From: Clostridiales bacterium
Lineage (GTDB): Bacteria > Bacillota > Clostridia > Oscillospirales > Oscillospiraceae
Length of the DNA stretch: 64,000 nt
Direction: 5' to 3'
Assembly (NCBI GenBank): GCA_004554585.1
Contig: SFLH01000015.1
Span: 1-64,000, forward strand
Shown here: piece after piece, positions 1 to 8,417 of the stretch
Layout of the letters: each line of letters begins with the position of its first letter
Numbering within the stretch: position 1 is the first letter of the stretch
Program-made: the position numbers and the translations under genes
Notes under the pieces: generated by a model
The model's database searches: none
What the model saw: the letters and a program-made list of their open reading frames with translations, nothing else
What the model was told of the DNA's origin: nothing

Positions 1-54
1 AGCCGGGAACAGGAAGTGGAAATCTTCTACCGCTTTATCGGCAAAATCGAATGA
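1..54 (+). CDS. C-terminal tail of a probable serine recombinase (partial)
   Basis: The first 17 codons are open and end in TGA at 52-54. The peptide ends EVEIFYRFIGKIE, which resembles the extreme C-terminus of large serine recombinases with a DUF4368 tail found on clostridial integrative elements. Only this tail is visible, so the call rests on a short resemblance. The context supports it: about 35 bases downstream an XRE regulator frame resumes in mid-domain, as expected if an element carrying this recombinase had inserted into that gene. Confidence 0.45.
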   Translation, partial: SREQEVEIFYRFIGKIE

Positions 55-85
55 CACATCTTGAGATACCCAACAATATCTTTAA

Positions 86-499
86 CTAAGGGAAACCGGT
101 CTGTCCGTTCCCGATGCGGACCTGCTCATTGCCCTATCAGACGCGCTGGAGACCCCCGTAAGTACGCTGCTGGGCGAAACCGTGGTGGAGACGGAGACGG
201 ACGGCTTAAAGGCCATCTCGGAAAAATTGGAGGTGATCAACTTGCAGCTGGCACAGCGGAAAACCACGAGAAGGAAGCTCCTCCATTGGGTGCTGATTGG
301 ATGGTGCGTCCTCATCGCGGTGCTGTTTGTCCTCTTGTTTTTCCTGAAAAGTCCTTATCTGGGATGGGATTATACAGACCCGGAAACCGCCGTTCTGGGC
401 GTTGCCTTTCATTCGTTGGAATGGCTGTTCGTCCGTGTGGCGCCCCTTGCCCTGTTTGGGGGGATCGTGGGCATTTTCTTGACACGGGACAAGGAATAA
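86..499 (+). pseudogene. 5'-truncated XRE-family regulator with membrane segments
   Basis: In the frame ending at 499, the open frame runs back to the stop at 83-85 and encodes ETGLSVPDADLLIALSDALE starting at about 92. This is the second half of an XRE helix-turn-helix domain, which usually reads KWE-x-G-x-S-x-P-D. The first half, with the recognition helix and the start codon, is missing. The rest has a charged linker, a membrane segment (LLHWVLIGWCVLIAVLFVLL) and a second hydrophobic stretch near the C-terminus, typical of membrane-tethered XRE regulators. A GTG at 182 could still start a 105-residue membrane peptide. The break is probably caused by the element ending just upstream. Confidence 0.7.
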
Positions 500-550
500 C
501 GAAACCCGGACCACGAAGCTTGCGGGGGGCCCTCCGAAGCGAAACAAAGA

Positions 551-597
551 AAGATCGGCAGGACCGTCCGTTATGGGCGGTCCTGCCGATCTTTTTT
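551..597 (+). terminator. Rho-independent terminator
   Basis: A perfect 16-bp stem (AAGATCGGCAGGACCG at 551-566 with its complement at 578-593) has an 11-nt loop and is followed by a T run. It ends the truncated XRE transcript. Confidence 0.85.
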
Positions 598-625
598 GGG
601 GGGCTTTTACCGCAAACCTGACCCG

Positions 626-781
626 TCAGGTCCCGGGCTGACCGCCGTTGTTGGTGTTGCCGGCGTTGCCCAGCAGGCTGCCCTTGTCGCTGACAAAGGA
701 ATCCTTGCGCTGCTTCTTCTGCTGGCTCTGGCTGTCCTGGCTGTTCTTGTTGCAGGGCTTGTTGTCCTTTTTCTGAGACAT
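626..781 (-). CDS. Small hydrophilic Gln/Asn/Lys-rich protein, function unknown
   Basis: A 51-residue protein starts MSQKKDNKPCNK and ends NNGGQPGT. The start at 781 is chosen because GGAAAGGAG lies about 7 bases upstream on the minus strand; the frame stays open farther upstream but without a better start. It has no hydrophobic segment and is rich in Gln, Asn, Ser, Lys and Gly, with one cysteine. The composition recalls small disordered spore or stress proteins, but I see no diagnostic motif and do not assign a family. It is a single gene between a terminator and the divergent two-component operon. Confidence 0.5.
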   Translation of the reverse strand: MSQKKDNKPCNKNSQDSQSQQKKQRKDSFVSDKGSLLGNAGNTNNGGQPGT

Positions 782-969
782 GGTCCCAACTCCTTTCCGA
801 TTGAGTTCCTCCCTACTATGCCCCCTTTTTCCCCGCCTATTCCCTTGACGGGACCGAATGTCCATGCAATAATGGGAAAAAGGAAAGATTTTTTCCGTTG
901 CACATGATTTATTCAAAAAGTTTTGATATGCTGAGTCCATCGTGATTTTTATGGAAAGTGGGTGCCGTC

Positions 970-1656
970 ATGGCAAGAAAAGTGCTCATTGTGGAGGATG
1001 AGAGCAACATCGCTGAGCTCATCAACCTCTATTTGAAAAAGGAAGGCTACGAGACCATGGTCGCCGGGGACGGCGGCAAGGCTCTGGAACTCTACCACCT
1101 CTTCCGCCCCGACCTGGTGTTGCTGGACATCATGCTGCCGGTAATGGACGGCTGGGCGGTATGCGCCAAGATTCGGGAGACCGACAAAACCCCCATCATC
1201 ATGCTCACCGCCAAGGGCGAGACCATCGACAAGGTGGCCGGCCTGGAGATGGGGGCCGACGACTACATCGTCAAGCCCTTCGAGATGAAGGAGCTGCTGG
1301 CCCGGGTCCACGCCGTCCTGCGCCGGCTGGGGGGGGACGAGACCAAGGCCCGCCGGCTGACCTTCGACGGCATGGTCATCAACCTGGACTCCTACGAGCT
1401 GGAGGTGAAAGGCAAGCGGGTGGACACGCCCCCCAAGGAGCTGGAGCTTCTCTTCCACCTGGCCTCCTCCCCCAACCGGGTCTTCACCCGCAACCAGCTG
1501 CTGGACGAGGTGTGGGGCTTTGACTACTTCGGCGACTCCCGGACGGTAGATGTGCACATCAAGCGTCTGCGTGAAAAGCTGGAGGGGGTCAGCGACCAGT
1601 GGTCTCTGAAGACCGTCTGGGGCGTGGGCTATAAGTTCGAGCTGCACAACAGCTGA
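970..1656 (+). CDS. OmpR/PhoB-family response regulator
   Basis: A 228-residue DNA-binding response regulator. The receiver domain (about residues 3-115) has the acidic pair E9/D10, phospho-acceptor D53 in LLDIMLP, T80 and K102. The C-terminal winged helix (about 130-226) has the family's WGFDYFGDSRTVDVHI region. ATG 970 is preferred over GTG 958 because MARKVLIVEDE is the usual N-terminus. Two bases separate it from the histidine kinase gene, so the two form one operon. The stimulus and targets cannot be read from the sequence. Confidence 0.93.
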   Translation: MARKVLIVEDESNIAELINLYLKKEGYETMVAGDGGKALELYHLFRPDLVLLDIMLPVMDGWAVCAKIRETDKTPIIMLTAKGETIDKVAGLEMGADDYIVKPFEMKELLARVHAVLRRLGGDETKARRLTFDGMVINLDSYELEVKGKRVDTPPKELELLFHLASSPNRVFTRNQLLDEVWGFDYFGDSRTVDVHIKRLREKLEGVSDQWSLKTVWGVGYKFELHNS

Positions 1657-1658
1657 CC

Positions 1659-3134
1659 ATGAAGAAAACGAAAAGCATGTACCTGCGGCAGGTCTCGGTG
1701 ATGCTGGGGCTGATCGCCCTGTGCATGGTGCTGCTGGGGGCGGGCTTTTTCTCCCTGGCCTACCGCTACCAGCTGGAGGAGATCAAGGACACCCTGGACC
1801 GTAACGCCGGCTTCATCTCCAGCTACGCCAACGCCGCCCTGACCAAAGGGGACTCCCTGACTGAAGAGGACTTCGTCACCTACATCCGCTCGGCGGTCCT
1901 CCTGTCAGACACCACCGTGCTGGTATGCACCACCGAGGGGGAGATCTTCTGCGCCGCCGGGTCCAACCTGGACCGGGAGACCTTCACCGTCCCCCTGCAA
2001 AACGTCTCCGTGCCCAGCTGGGCAGTCAACCAGCTGCTCAAGACGGGCTCCTACAGCGGCATGACCTCCTTCAACCAGCTGCTGTCCGGCCGGTGCTACG
2101 TCACCGGCCTGGTCCTCTCCCCCCTGGTTCAGGACTCCTCGGGGGAGCTGGTCTCCTCGGGCATTCCCGCCGGCCTGTTGTTTGTGGCCGCCGACACCAC
2201 CGCCGTGCTGGACTTTCTCCAAAACACCGTCCAGCTCTTCTTCATCACCGCCCTGGCGGTGCTGCTGATCTCCCTGGTCATCATCTCCATCACCGTGCAG
2301 AAGATGGTGGACCCCTTGAAGGGCATGTGCGCCTTCGCCCACAAGTTCGCCCACGGGGAGGTGGACGCCCGCATCACCGAATACGCCAACCGCAGCGATG
2401 AGATCGGCGAGCTGGCCGCCGCCTTCAACGCCATGGCCGACTCCCTGGCCCAGGCAGAGCAAAAGCGCAGCGAGTTTGTGGCCAACGTCTCCCACGAGCT
2501 GAAGACCCCCATGACCACCATCGCCGGCTTTGCCGACGGCATCCTGGACGGCACCATCCCCCCGGAAAAAGAGCGGGAGTCCCTGCAGGTGATCTCCTCG
2601 GAGACCCGGCGCCTGTCTCGCCTGGTGCGGCGGATGCTGGAGCTGTCCCGCCTGCAGTCCTCCGAGCGGGTGGCCGCTCAGGAGCAGTTCGACGCGGCAG
2701 AGGTCCTGCTGCGGGTGCTGGTGAGCCTGGAGGCCAAGATCACCGAAAAGGCCCTGGACGTGCAGACCGAGCTCCCCGACGGCCCCGTCATGGTCTGGGG
2801 GGACCCGGACGCGGTGACCCAGGTGTGCTACAACCTGCTGGACAACGCCGTAAAATTCGCCGCCCACGGGGGCCGGCTCACCTTGAAGATCACCACCAAG
2901 GGGGGCAAGGCCTACATCGCCATCGGCAACGAGGGGGAGACCATCCCTCCCCAGCAGCTCACCCACATCTTCGACCGCTTCCACAAGGCCGACACCTCCC
3001 GCTCCACCCATAAGGACGGGGTGGGCCTGGGCCTGTACATCGTCAAGACCCTCCTGAACACCTACAAGGAGGACATCACCGTCACCAGCCAGGACGGCTT
3101 TACCGAATTTACCTTCACCCTCTCCGAGGTGTGA
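1659..3134 (+). CDS. Sensor histidine kinase (HAMP-HisKA-HATPase)
   Basis: A 491-residue membrane kinase, partner of the preceding regulator. Membrane segments lie at about 12-34 and 191-214 and enclose an extracytoplasmic sensor domain of about 155 residues. HAMP follows (about 215-265), then HisKA with H279 in SHELKTPM, then an ATPase domain with the N box NLLDNAVKFA and the G box GVGLGLYIVK. Length and order are normal for a PhoR/ResE-like kinase. The sensor domain has no motif that I can tie to a ligand. Confidence 0.93.
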   Translation: MKKTKSMYLRQVSVMLGLIALCMVLLGAGFFSLAYRYQLEEIKDTLDRNAGFISSYANAALTKGDSLTEEDFVTYIRSAVLLSDTTVLVCTTEGEIFCAAGSNLDRETFTVPLQNVSVPSWAVNQLLKTGSYSGMTSFNQLLSGRCYVTGLVLSPLVQDSSGELVSSGIPAGLLFVAADTTAVLDFLQNTVQLFFITALAVLLISLVIISITVQKMVDPLKGMCAFAHKFAHGEVDARITEYANRSDEIGELAAAFNAMADSLAQAEQKRSEFVANVSHELKTPMTTIAGFADGILDGTIPPEKERESLQVISSETRRLSRLVRRMLELSRLQSSERVAAQEQFDAAEVLLRVLVSLEAKITEKALDVQTELPDGPVMVWGDPDAVTQVCYNLLDNAVKFAAHGGRLTLKITTKGGKAYIAIGNEGETIPPQQLTHIFDRFHKADTSRSTHKDGVGLGLYIVKTLLNTYKEDITVTSQDGFTEFTFTLSEV

Positions 3135-3177
3135 CCCCCCGCGGGACCGGTCCGCTCCCGCATTTCTTCCTACAGAG

Positions 3178-3215
3178 AACGCCCCTTTCGCCAATGGCGA
3201 AGGGGGCGTTTTTTT
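3178..3215 (+). terminator. Rho-independent terminator after the two-component operon
   Basis: A 15-bp GC-rich stem (AACGCCCCTTTCGCC with GGCGAAGGGGGCGTT, one wobble pair) is followed by TTTTT. It lies between the converging kinase and LysR genes. Confidence 0.85.
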
Positions 3216-3229
3216 GCGCAATGTGGGGT

Positions 3230-4138
3230 TTATTTCTCCTCCGGCTGGGCGGGCTGGGACGTGCCCGGGGTGAAGGAGCGCAGAATGCGGATGAGGGACG
3301 TGCTGGCTGGGTGGACCGGCCGGTTCCGCCGCCAATAGGCCCGCAACTCATAGGTGTGGCCGGCAAACTCCTCCACCTGCACCGTGTGCAGCCCGGCAAA
3401 CAGGGGGGTGGTCATGGTCCGCCTGGTGGTCACGGCCACATAGGGAAAGGCCCGCAGCAGAACAGGCCGGGTCATGTAGCTGACCTCCTGGGTGCTACTG
3501 GGCCGAAAGCCGCACTGCTCCAGCATGGCGTCCACGCAGAACTGGTAATAGCTGTCCTTGGGTCGGTGGAGAAAAATTTCTCCTCTCAGCTCCTCCAGCC
3601 GGCAGGTGTCCCGGTTGGCCAGCCAGTGGTTTGGGTTTACTGCCAGGCAGAAGGGATCCACAGAGATGGTCTCATAGGTCAGTTTGCTGTTGGCCGAAAA
3701 ATCCTTGGCCGTAATCATCAAGTCCAGGTCCTTCTCCCACATCAGGCTGCCCCGGTCGTCGGTGTCCATGTCATAGTGATGAATGGTCATCTCCGGGTAA
3801 AGGTTGAGCAGCAGGGGCACAATGTCATGGTAAAAGGCCGTGTACTTCAGGGAGAAGGAGAAATCCCGGGGCTGCTGGCCCAGGGACTCCCGCACCGCCT
3901 GCTCTCCCTGGGCCAGCAGAGAGAACAGTTGGTCCACATAGGGCAGAAAAATCTGTCCCTGTCGGTTCAGCCGCATCCCCCGTCCCTTTCGGTCAAACAG
4001 CGGGGTGCCCAATTCCTCCTCCAAACTCTTCAGACTGGCGCTCACGGTGGAGGGGCTGACATGGAGAGACTCGGCGGTTTGCAGTAAATGCTGGCGCTTG
4101 GCCAGATGCTGAAAATACATGAGCTGAGTAATATTCAT
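3230..4138 (-). CDS. LysR-family transcriptional regulator
   Basis: A 302-residue regulator. The N-terminal helix-turn-helix (about 1-60) has the LysR pattern MNITQLMYFQHLAK...SPSTVSASLKSLEEELGTPLFDR. The rest is the two-lobed effector-binding domain. It is divergent from the TRAP transporter operon across 324 bp, the classic arrangement for a LysR activator that responds to the imported substrate or its breakdown product. Two dyads in the shared intergenic region are candidate binding sites. Confidence 0.9.
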   Translation of the reverse strand: MNITQLMYFQHLAKRQHLLQTAESLHVSPSTVSASLKSLEEELGTPLFDRKGRGMRLNRQGQIFLPYVDQLFSLLAQGEQAVRESLGQQPRDFSFSLKYTAFYHDIVPLLLNLYPEMTIHHYDMDTDDRGSLMWEKDLDLMITAKDFSANSKLTYETISVDPFCLAVNPNHWLANRDTCRLEELRGEIFLHRPKDSYYQFCVDAMLEQCGFRPSSTQEVSYMTRPVLLRAFPYVAVTTRRTMTTPLFAGLHTVQVEEFAGHTYELRAYWRRNRPVHPASTSLIRILRSFTPGTSQPAQPEEK

Positions 4139-4191
4139 AGTTGCGTTCCCATGTAAAGCAGGATTCCTGTTACTATCCGTTTATTTGATAT

Positions 4192-4206
4192 AGTTTATCA
4201 CAAACT
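4192..4206. promoter_or_regulatory. Dyad AGTTT-N5-AAACT, possible LysR box
   Basis: A perfect inverted repeat with five-base arms lies in the AT-rich 4139-4462 intergenic region, about 55 bases upstream of the LysR start. Its spacing fits the T-N11-A class of LysR sites. No clear sigma-A promoter stands out in this intergenic region. Confidence 0.4.
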
Positions 4207-4250
4207 TTAAAAGAATACCATCCCTTTTCCAATGGCAGCGAACAAAAACC

Positions 4251-4267
4251 GTTTGTTTTAAACGAAC
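4251..4267. promoter_or_regulatory. Imperfect 17-bp palindrome, possible second LysR site
   Basis: GTTTGTTTTAAACGAAC is symmetric apart from positions 4, 9 (the centre) and 14. It lies midway between the LysR gene and the TRAP operon, about 45 bases from the other dyad. The pair could be the recognition and activation sites of the divergent regulator. Confidence 0.35.
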
Positions 4268-4462
4268 AGTAGAAACGGAATAACATAATAGACATAAAAG
4301 CAGGGATTTGATACACTGAATTCAGATAAAAGGGACAATTCTCTCGGAATTTCTCCCATTGTCTCCTCACACGTGTGGAAGTATCTGGAATACCTGTTTT
4401 GGGAGGTGAGGGCCTGCCCTGACGCACCAATCCTGACGACATTTTGAAAAGGAGGGAATATC

Positions 4463-4960
4463 TTGAAAGTGCTTCGTTGGTTGGACAAGCATTTCGAAGA
4501 GTGTATCATGTTTGCCAACCTGTGGATCATCGTATGTCTGTCCACGATACAGATCATCATGCGCTATCTCTTCAAAAACTCTCTGTCCTGGCCGGAAGAG
4601 ATGAACCGCTATCTTTTCATCTGGTTTGCCTATATCGGCCTGAGCTACGCCGTGCGCTATTCCTGCCACACCCGCATCGACATCTTCGAGACCCTGGTGC
4701 CCAAACTCAAGAAAGGCCTGTCGGTGGTCTGTGACCTGGGCCTGCTGTTCTTCAGCGTGTATATGATCGGCCCTGGCTGGACGGTGGTTTCCCAGCTCCA
4801 CGCCTCCAACCAGACCAGCTCGGCCATGGGCCTGCCCATGTATGTGGTCTACTTCTCCCTGCTGGCGGGACTGGTGCTCATGCTCTTCCGCCTGGCCCAG
4901 AAGTATATCCTGCTCCTGCTGGCAGCCCGCAAACATAAGAAGGAGGTGAGCGACGGATGA
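4463..4960 (+). CDS. dctQ: TRAP transporter small permease subunit (DctQ family)
   Basis: A 165-residue protein with four predicted membrane helices and the DctQ-like stretch WPEEMNRYLFIWFAYIGLSYAVR. TTG at 4463 is taken as start because AAAGGAGGG sits six bases upstream and no ATG has a ribosome site. With the large permease and binding protein it forms a sodium-driven TRAP importer for organic acids. It overlaps the dctM start by four bases, indicating translational coupling. Confidence 0.9.
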   Translation: MKVLRWLDKHFEECIMFANLWIIVCLSTIQIIMRYLFKNSLSWPEEMNRYLFIWFAYIGLSYAVRYSCHTRIDIFETLVPKLKKGLSVVCDLGLLFFSVYMIGPGWTVVSQLHASNQTSSAMGLPMYVVYFSLLAGLVLMLFRLAQKYILLLLAARKHKKEVSDG

Positions 4961-6246
4961 TTGGTGTGATCGTTGTTGTCTTTTTCGGGACCCTGCTGGT
5001 GGGCATCCCCATCGGCGTGGCCGTGGGGGCCACCGCCATTTCCTGCGTGCTGCTCAACCCGGGCATGCCCGTGTCCACGGAGTATATCTTCCGCAGCATG
5101 GTCACCGCCCTGGACTCCACCACCCTGCTGGCCGTGCCCCTGTTCATCCTCTCGGGCAACCTGATGGCCAAGGGCGGCATCTCGGAAAAGCTCTTTGACT
5201 TCTTCGCCTACTTCGTGGGCGACAAGACCGGCGGCCTGCCCATCGCGGCCATCGTCACCTGTCTGTTCTATGGCGCTATCTCCGGCTCCGGCCCCGCCAC
5301 CGTGGCGGCGGTGGGTGCCATGACCATCCCCATCCTCACCCGCTTGGGCTATGACAAACGCTTTGTGGTGGGCATGGTGGCCACCGCCGGTGGCCTGGGG
5401 GTCATCATCCCGCCCTCACTGCCCTTCATCATGTACGGGGTGTCCTCGGGAGAATCGGTCAGCGACCTCTTCCTGGCCGGCGTCATTCCCGGCTGCCTGA
5501 TCGCCCTGATCATGAGCCTGTATACCTGGATTTATTGCAAAAAGCACGGCGAGGACAAGGCCAAGCTGAAGGCCAACGCCCAGCAGTTGCGGGAAAAGGG
5601 CCTGTGGAAGGTCTTTAAAGAGGGCTTCTGGGCCCTGCTGACCCCGGTGATCATCCTGGGCGGCATCTACAGCGGCATCGTGACCCCCACCGAGGCGGCC
5701 ACCATCTCTGTGGTCTATGCCCTGATCATCAGCCTCTTCGTCTACAAGACCATGACCTTCCAGACCCTGGTGCCCATCACCACCGCCTCCATCCGCTCCT
5801 GCGCGCCCATCCAGCTCATCGTGGCCGCGGCAGTGTGCTTCGGCCGGATCCTGACCATGCTGCAGGTCCCCCAGACCATTGCCAACGCCCTGACCAGCAC
5901 CATCACCTCGGAGATTGTCCTGCTGCTGGTCATCAACCTCTTCCTGCTGGTGGTGGGCATGATGATGGAGACCCTGGCGGCCATCCTCATCCTGACCCCC
6001 ATCTTCCTGCCGGTGATCACCGCCATCGGCATGGACCCCATCCACTTCGGCGTGATGATGGTGGTCAACCTGGCCATCGGCTTCGTCACCCCGCCGGTGG
6101 GCGTGAACCTCTACGTGGCCAGCAGCCTGTCGGAGACTCCCGTGCTCAGCGTGGCCCGGCACGCCCTGCCCTATATCGCCATGTTCCTGTTGGCCCTGCT
6201 GCTGATTACCTTCATTCCCAGCCTCAGCCTGGTCTTTGTGGGCTGA
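4957..6246 (+). CDS. dctM: TRAP transporter large permease subunit (DctM family)
   Basis: A 429-residue, highly hydrophobic protein with about 12 membrane segments. DctM features include GAISGSGPATVAAVGAMTIP and PPSLPFIMYG in the first half and the mirrored FVTPPVGVNLYV near the end. It is the ion-coupled translocation subunit. Its start overlaps dctQ (ATGA) and the binding protein gene follows 52 bases later. Confidence 0.93.
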   Translation: MIGVIVVVFFGTLLVGIPIGVAVGATAISCVLLNPGMPVSTEYIFRSMVTALDSTTLLAVPLFILSGNLMAKGGISEKLFDFFAYFVGDKTGGLPIAAIVTCLFYGAISGSGPATVAAVGAMTIPILTRLGYDKRFVVGMVATAGGLGVIIPPSLPFIMYGVSSGESVSDLFLAGVIPGCLIALIMSLYTWIYCKKHGEDKAKLKANAQQLREKGLWKVFKEGFWALLTPVIILGGIYSGIVTPTEAATISVVYALIISLFVYKTMTFQTLVPITTASIRSCAPIQLIVAAAVCFGRILTMLQVPQTIANALTSTITSEIVLLLVINLFLLVVGMMMETLAAILILTPIFLPVITAIGMDPIHFGVMMVVNLAIGFVTPPVGVNLYVASSLSETPVLSVARHALPYIAMFLLALLLITFIPSLSLVFVG

Positions 6247-6298
6247 GCTGAGTCCGCAACACCCATCCATCCCACCCACGAAAGAAAGGAGAATCCCC

Positions 6299-7348
6299 AT
6301 GAAAATGAAAAAGTTTCTTGCTCTAGCCATGACCTCTACGTTGGCCCTGACCCTGCTGGCCGGCTGCGGCGGCGGCACCGACGGCGGCGATTCCGCCGAG
6401 GGCGGCGGCACCGGACAGTACGTCTTCTCCATCGCCCACTCCACCGCCGAGGACACCACCGACCAGGCCTTCGCCCTGGCCTTCAAGGAGTACGTGGAGG
6501 AACACTCCAACGGTGCCATCACCGTGAACATCTATCCCAACGCCCAGCTGGGCTCCGACCGTGAGGTGGTAGAGGCGGTGCAGAACAACGAGATCACCAT
6601 GACCGCCACCGCCAACGCCGTCCAGGCCAACTTCGTCCAGGACGCCTTCGTGCTGGACATCCCCTTTACCTTTGACGACATCGACGCCGTCAAGTATACC
6701 ATGGAGGACCAGGGCTTCCTGGACGCCATGGGCGCCTCCTACGACGCGGCCAACCTCCGCCTGGCCGGCTACACCTGCACCGGCTTCCGGGTGCTCAGCA
6801 GCAACGTGCCCGTCCACTCCCCTGACGATGTGAAGGGCATGACCATCCGCACCATGGAGAACGAGTACCACATGGAGACCTGGCGGGCCCTGGGTGCCAA
6901 CCCTACCCCCCTGGCCTTCAACGAGCTCTACACCGCCCTCCAGCAGGGCACCGTGGATGCCCAGGAGAACCCCATTGAGCTCATCGTCACCCAGAAGTTC
7001 TACGAGCAGCAGGACTACGTGATCGAGACCAACCACGTGGCCCAGTTCATCCCCTGGGTCATGAGCAAGACCTTCTACGACTCTCTGCCCGCCGAGCTGC
7101 AGACCGTGGTGGACGAGGGCATCCAGGTGGGCCGCCAGGCCGCTTTCGATCACATCGACGCCACCGACAGTGCCAACCGCCAGGTGGTGGAGGACTCCGG
7201 CACCGAGATCATCACCCTGACGCCCGAGGAGCTGTCCGTCTTTGCTGAGCGCACCGCCAGCGTGGGCGAGATGATCAAAGAAGTGGTCTCTCCCTCTGTC
7301 TACGACGCCTATATGGCCTCTTGCGAAGCCTATCAGGCCTCTCACTAA
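6299..7348 (+). CDS. dctP: TRAP transporter solute-binding lipoprotein (DctP family)
   Basis: A 349-residue protein that begins with a lipoprotein signal ending LLAGC (Cys about 21) and a Gly/Asp-rich linker, then a DctP fold. Family features are IYPNAQLGSDREVVEAVQ, the conserved arginine near TIRTMEN and the QQGTVDAQENP segment. ATG 6299 is chosen because GAAAGGAG precedes it; the frame extends upstream without a ribosome site. It captures the substrate outside the membrane. The ligand is probably a carboxylate, judged from family and neighbours. Confidence 0.92.
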   Translation: MKMKKFLALAMTSTLALTLLAGCGGGTDGGDSAEGGGTGQYVFSIAHSTAEDTTDQAFALAFKEYVEEHSNGAITVNIYPNAQLGSDREVVEAVQNNEITMTATANAVQANFVQDAFVLDIPFTFDDIDAVKYTMEDQGFLDAMGASYDAANLRLAGYTCTGFRVLSSNVPVHSPDDVKGMTIRTMENEYHMETWRALGANPTPLAFNELYTALQQGTVDAQENPIELIVTQKFYEQQDYVIETNHVAQFIPWVMSKTFYDSLPAELQTVVDEGIQVGRQAAFDHIDATDSANRQVVEDSGTEIITLTPEELSVFAERTASVGEMIKEVVSPSVYDAYMASCEAYQASH

Positions 7349-7374
7349 ACCTTTGAGAAATGGGGGCGACCAAT

Positions 7375-8370
7375 GTGAAAGCAGTATTTATTGACAACAA
7401 ACCCGTTTACAACCGCAACGTCAGCATCCAGCGGGAGATCTGCCGCAACTACGGCATCGACTACGAGGCCCTGGACTGCCGCAGCGAGGAGGACATCATC
7501 GCCCAGTGCCAGGACGCTGACGCCATCCTGGACATCTACGCACCCATCACCCCCAGGATTCTCGACGCCCTGCCCAAGTGCAAGGTCCTGGTTCGCTTCG
7601 GCATCGGCTACGATGTCTTTGACGTGGACTACGCCACCGAAAAGGGGATCTACGTCTGCAACGTCCCGGACTACTGCACCGAGGAGGTGGCCACCCACAC
7701 GGTGGCCCTCCTCCTGGACGTGAGCCGGAAGGTGAGCTTCTACAACACCAACGTGAAAAACGGCCGCTGGGTCCACACCGACGGCTATCCCATGCATCGT
7801 CTCTCCACCCAAACCGTGGGCTTTGCAGGCTTCGGGAAGATCGCCCGCATGGCGGCCAGCTACCTTGCTCCCTTCGGCTGTCAGCTGATCGCCTATGACC
7901 CCTACCTGCCGGAGGCGGCCTTCGCCGCCTTCGGCGCGGAGCGGGTCAGCCTGGAGGAGCTCTACGCCCGCTCGGACATTCTCTCCCTGCACACCCCCTT
8001 GTCCCAGGCCACCCGGCACATGATCGACAAGGACGCCATCGCCAAGATGAAGGACGGCGTGCTCATTGTCAACACCTCCCGGGGCCCCCTGATCTGCGAG
8101 GAGGACCTGCTGGAGGCGGTCAACCAGGGCAAGGTGGCCGGCGCCGCCTTGGACGTGGTGGAATTCGAACCCATCCACGAGAAGAACTACCGGCTCTTTG
8201 AGTCCGGACGCATCGTGGTCACGCCCCACGCCGCCTTCTCCTCGGACGCCTCTTCCGCGGAACTGCTGGCCAAGGTGGCAGAGACGGCCTGCTCTGTGCT
8301 CACGGGAGACCTCAGCCGCACGGTCATGAACCGCATCGTCAACCGCAAACAGCTGCTGGGAGAGGAGTGA
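7375..8370 (+). CDS. D-isomer-specific 2-hydroxyacid dehydrogenase
   Basis: About 331 residues of the NAD-dependent 2-hydroxyacid dehydrogenase family. The Rossmann motif is GFGKIA at 152-157, with an acidic residue after the second strand (AYDPY). Catalytic residues fit R236 (NTSRGPL), E265 (EFEP) and H285 (TPHAAF). GTG 7375 is taken as start because GGGGGC lies about 8 bases upstream; ATG 7360 in the same frame has no ribosome site. Placed between a TRAP importer and an aldolase, it probably oxidises or reduces the imported hydroxy/keto acid. Phosphoglycerate dehydrogenase is less likely because no ACT domain is present. Confidence 0.88.
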   Translation: MKAVFIDNKPVYNRNVSIQREICRNYGIDYEALDCRSEEDIIAQCQDADAILDIYAPITPRILDALPKCKVLVRFGIGYDVFDVDYATEKGIYVCNVPDYCTEEVATHTVALLLDVSRKVSFYNTNVKNGRWVHTDGYPMHRLSTQTVGFAGFGKIARMAASYLAPFGCQLIAYDPYLPEAAFAAFGAERVSLEELYARSDILSLHTPLSQATRHMIDKDAIAKMKDGVLIVNTSRGPLICEEDLLEAVNQGKVAGAALDVVEFEPIHEKNYRLFESGRIVVTPHAAFSSDASSAELLAKVAETACSVLTGDLSRTVMNRIVNRKQLLGEE

Positions 8371-8417
8371 TCCCCTTTCCCAAACCCAGAACGCCACGAT
8401 TGGAGGCATAAGCGACT

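Noticed and set aside
596..907. 103-residue plus-strand ORF
   Set aside because: It starts inside the terminator tail, is opposite the better-supported small minus-strand gene, and has no ribosome site.
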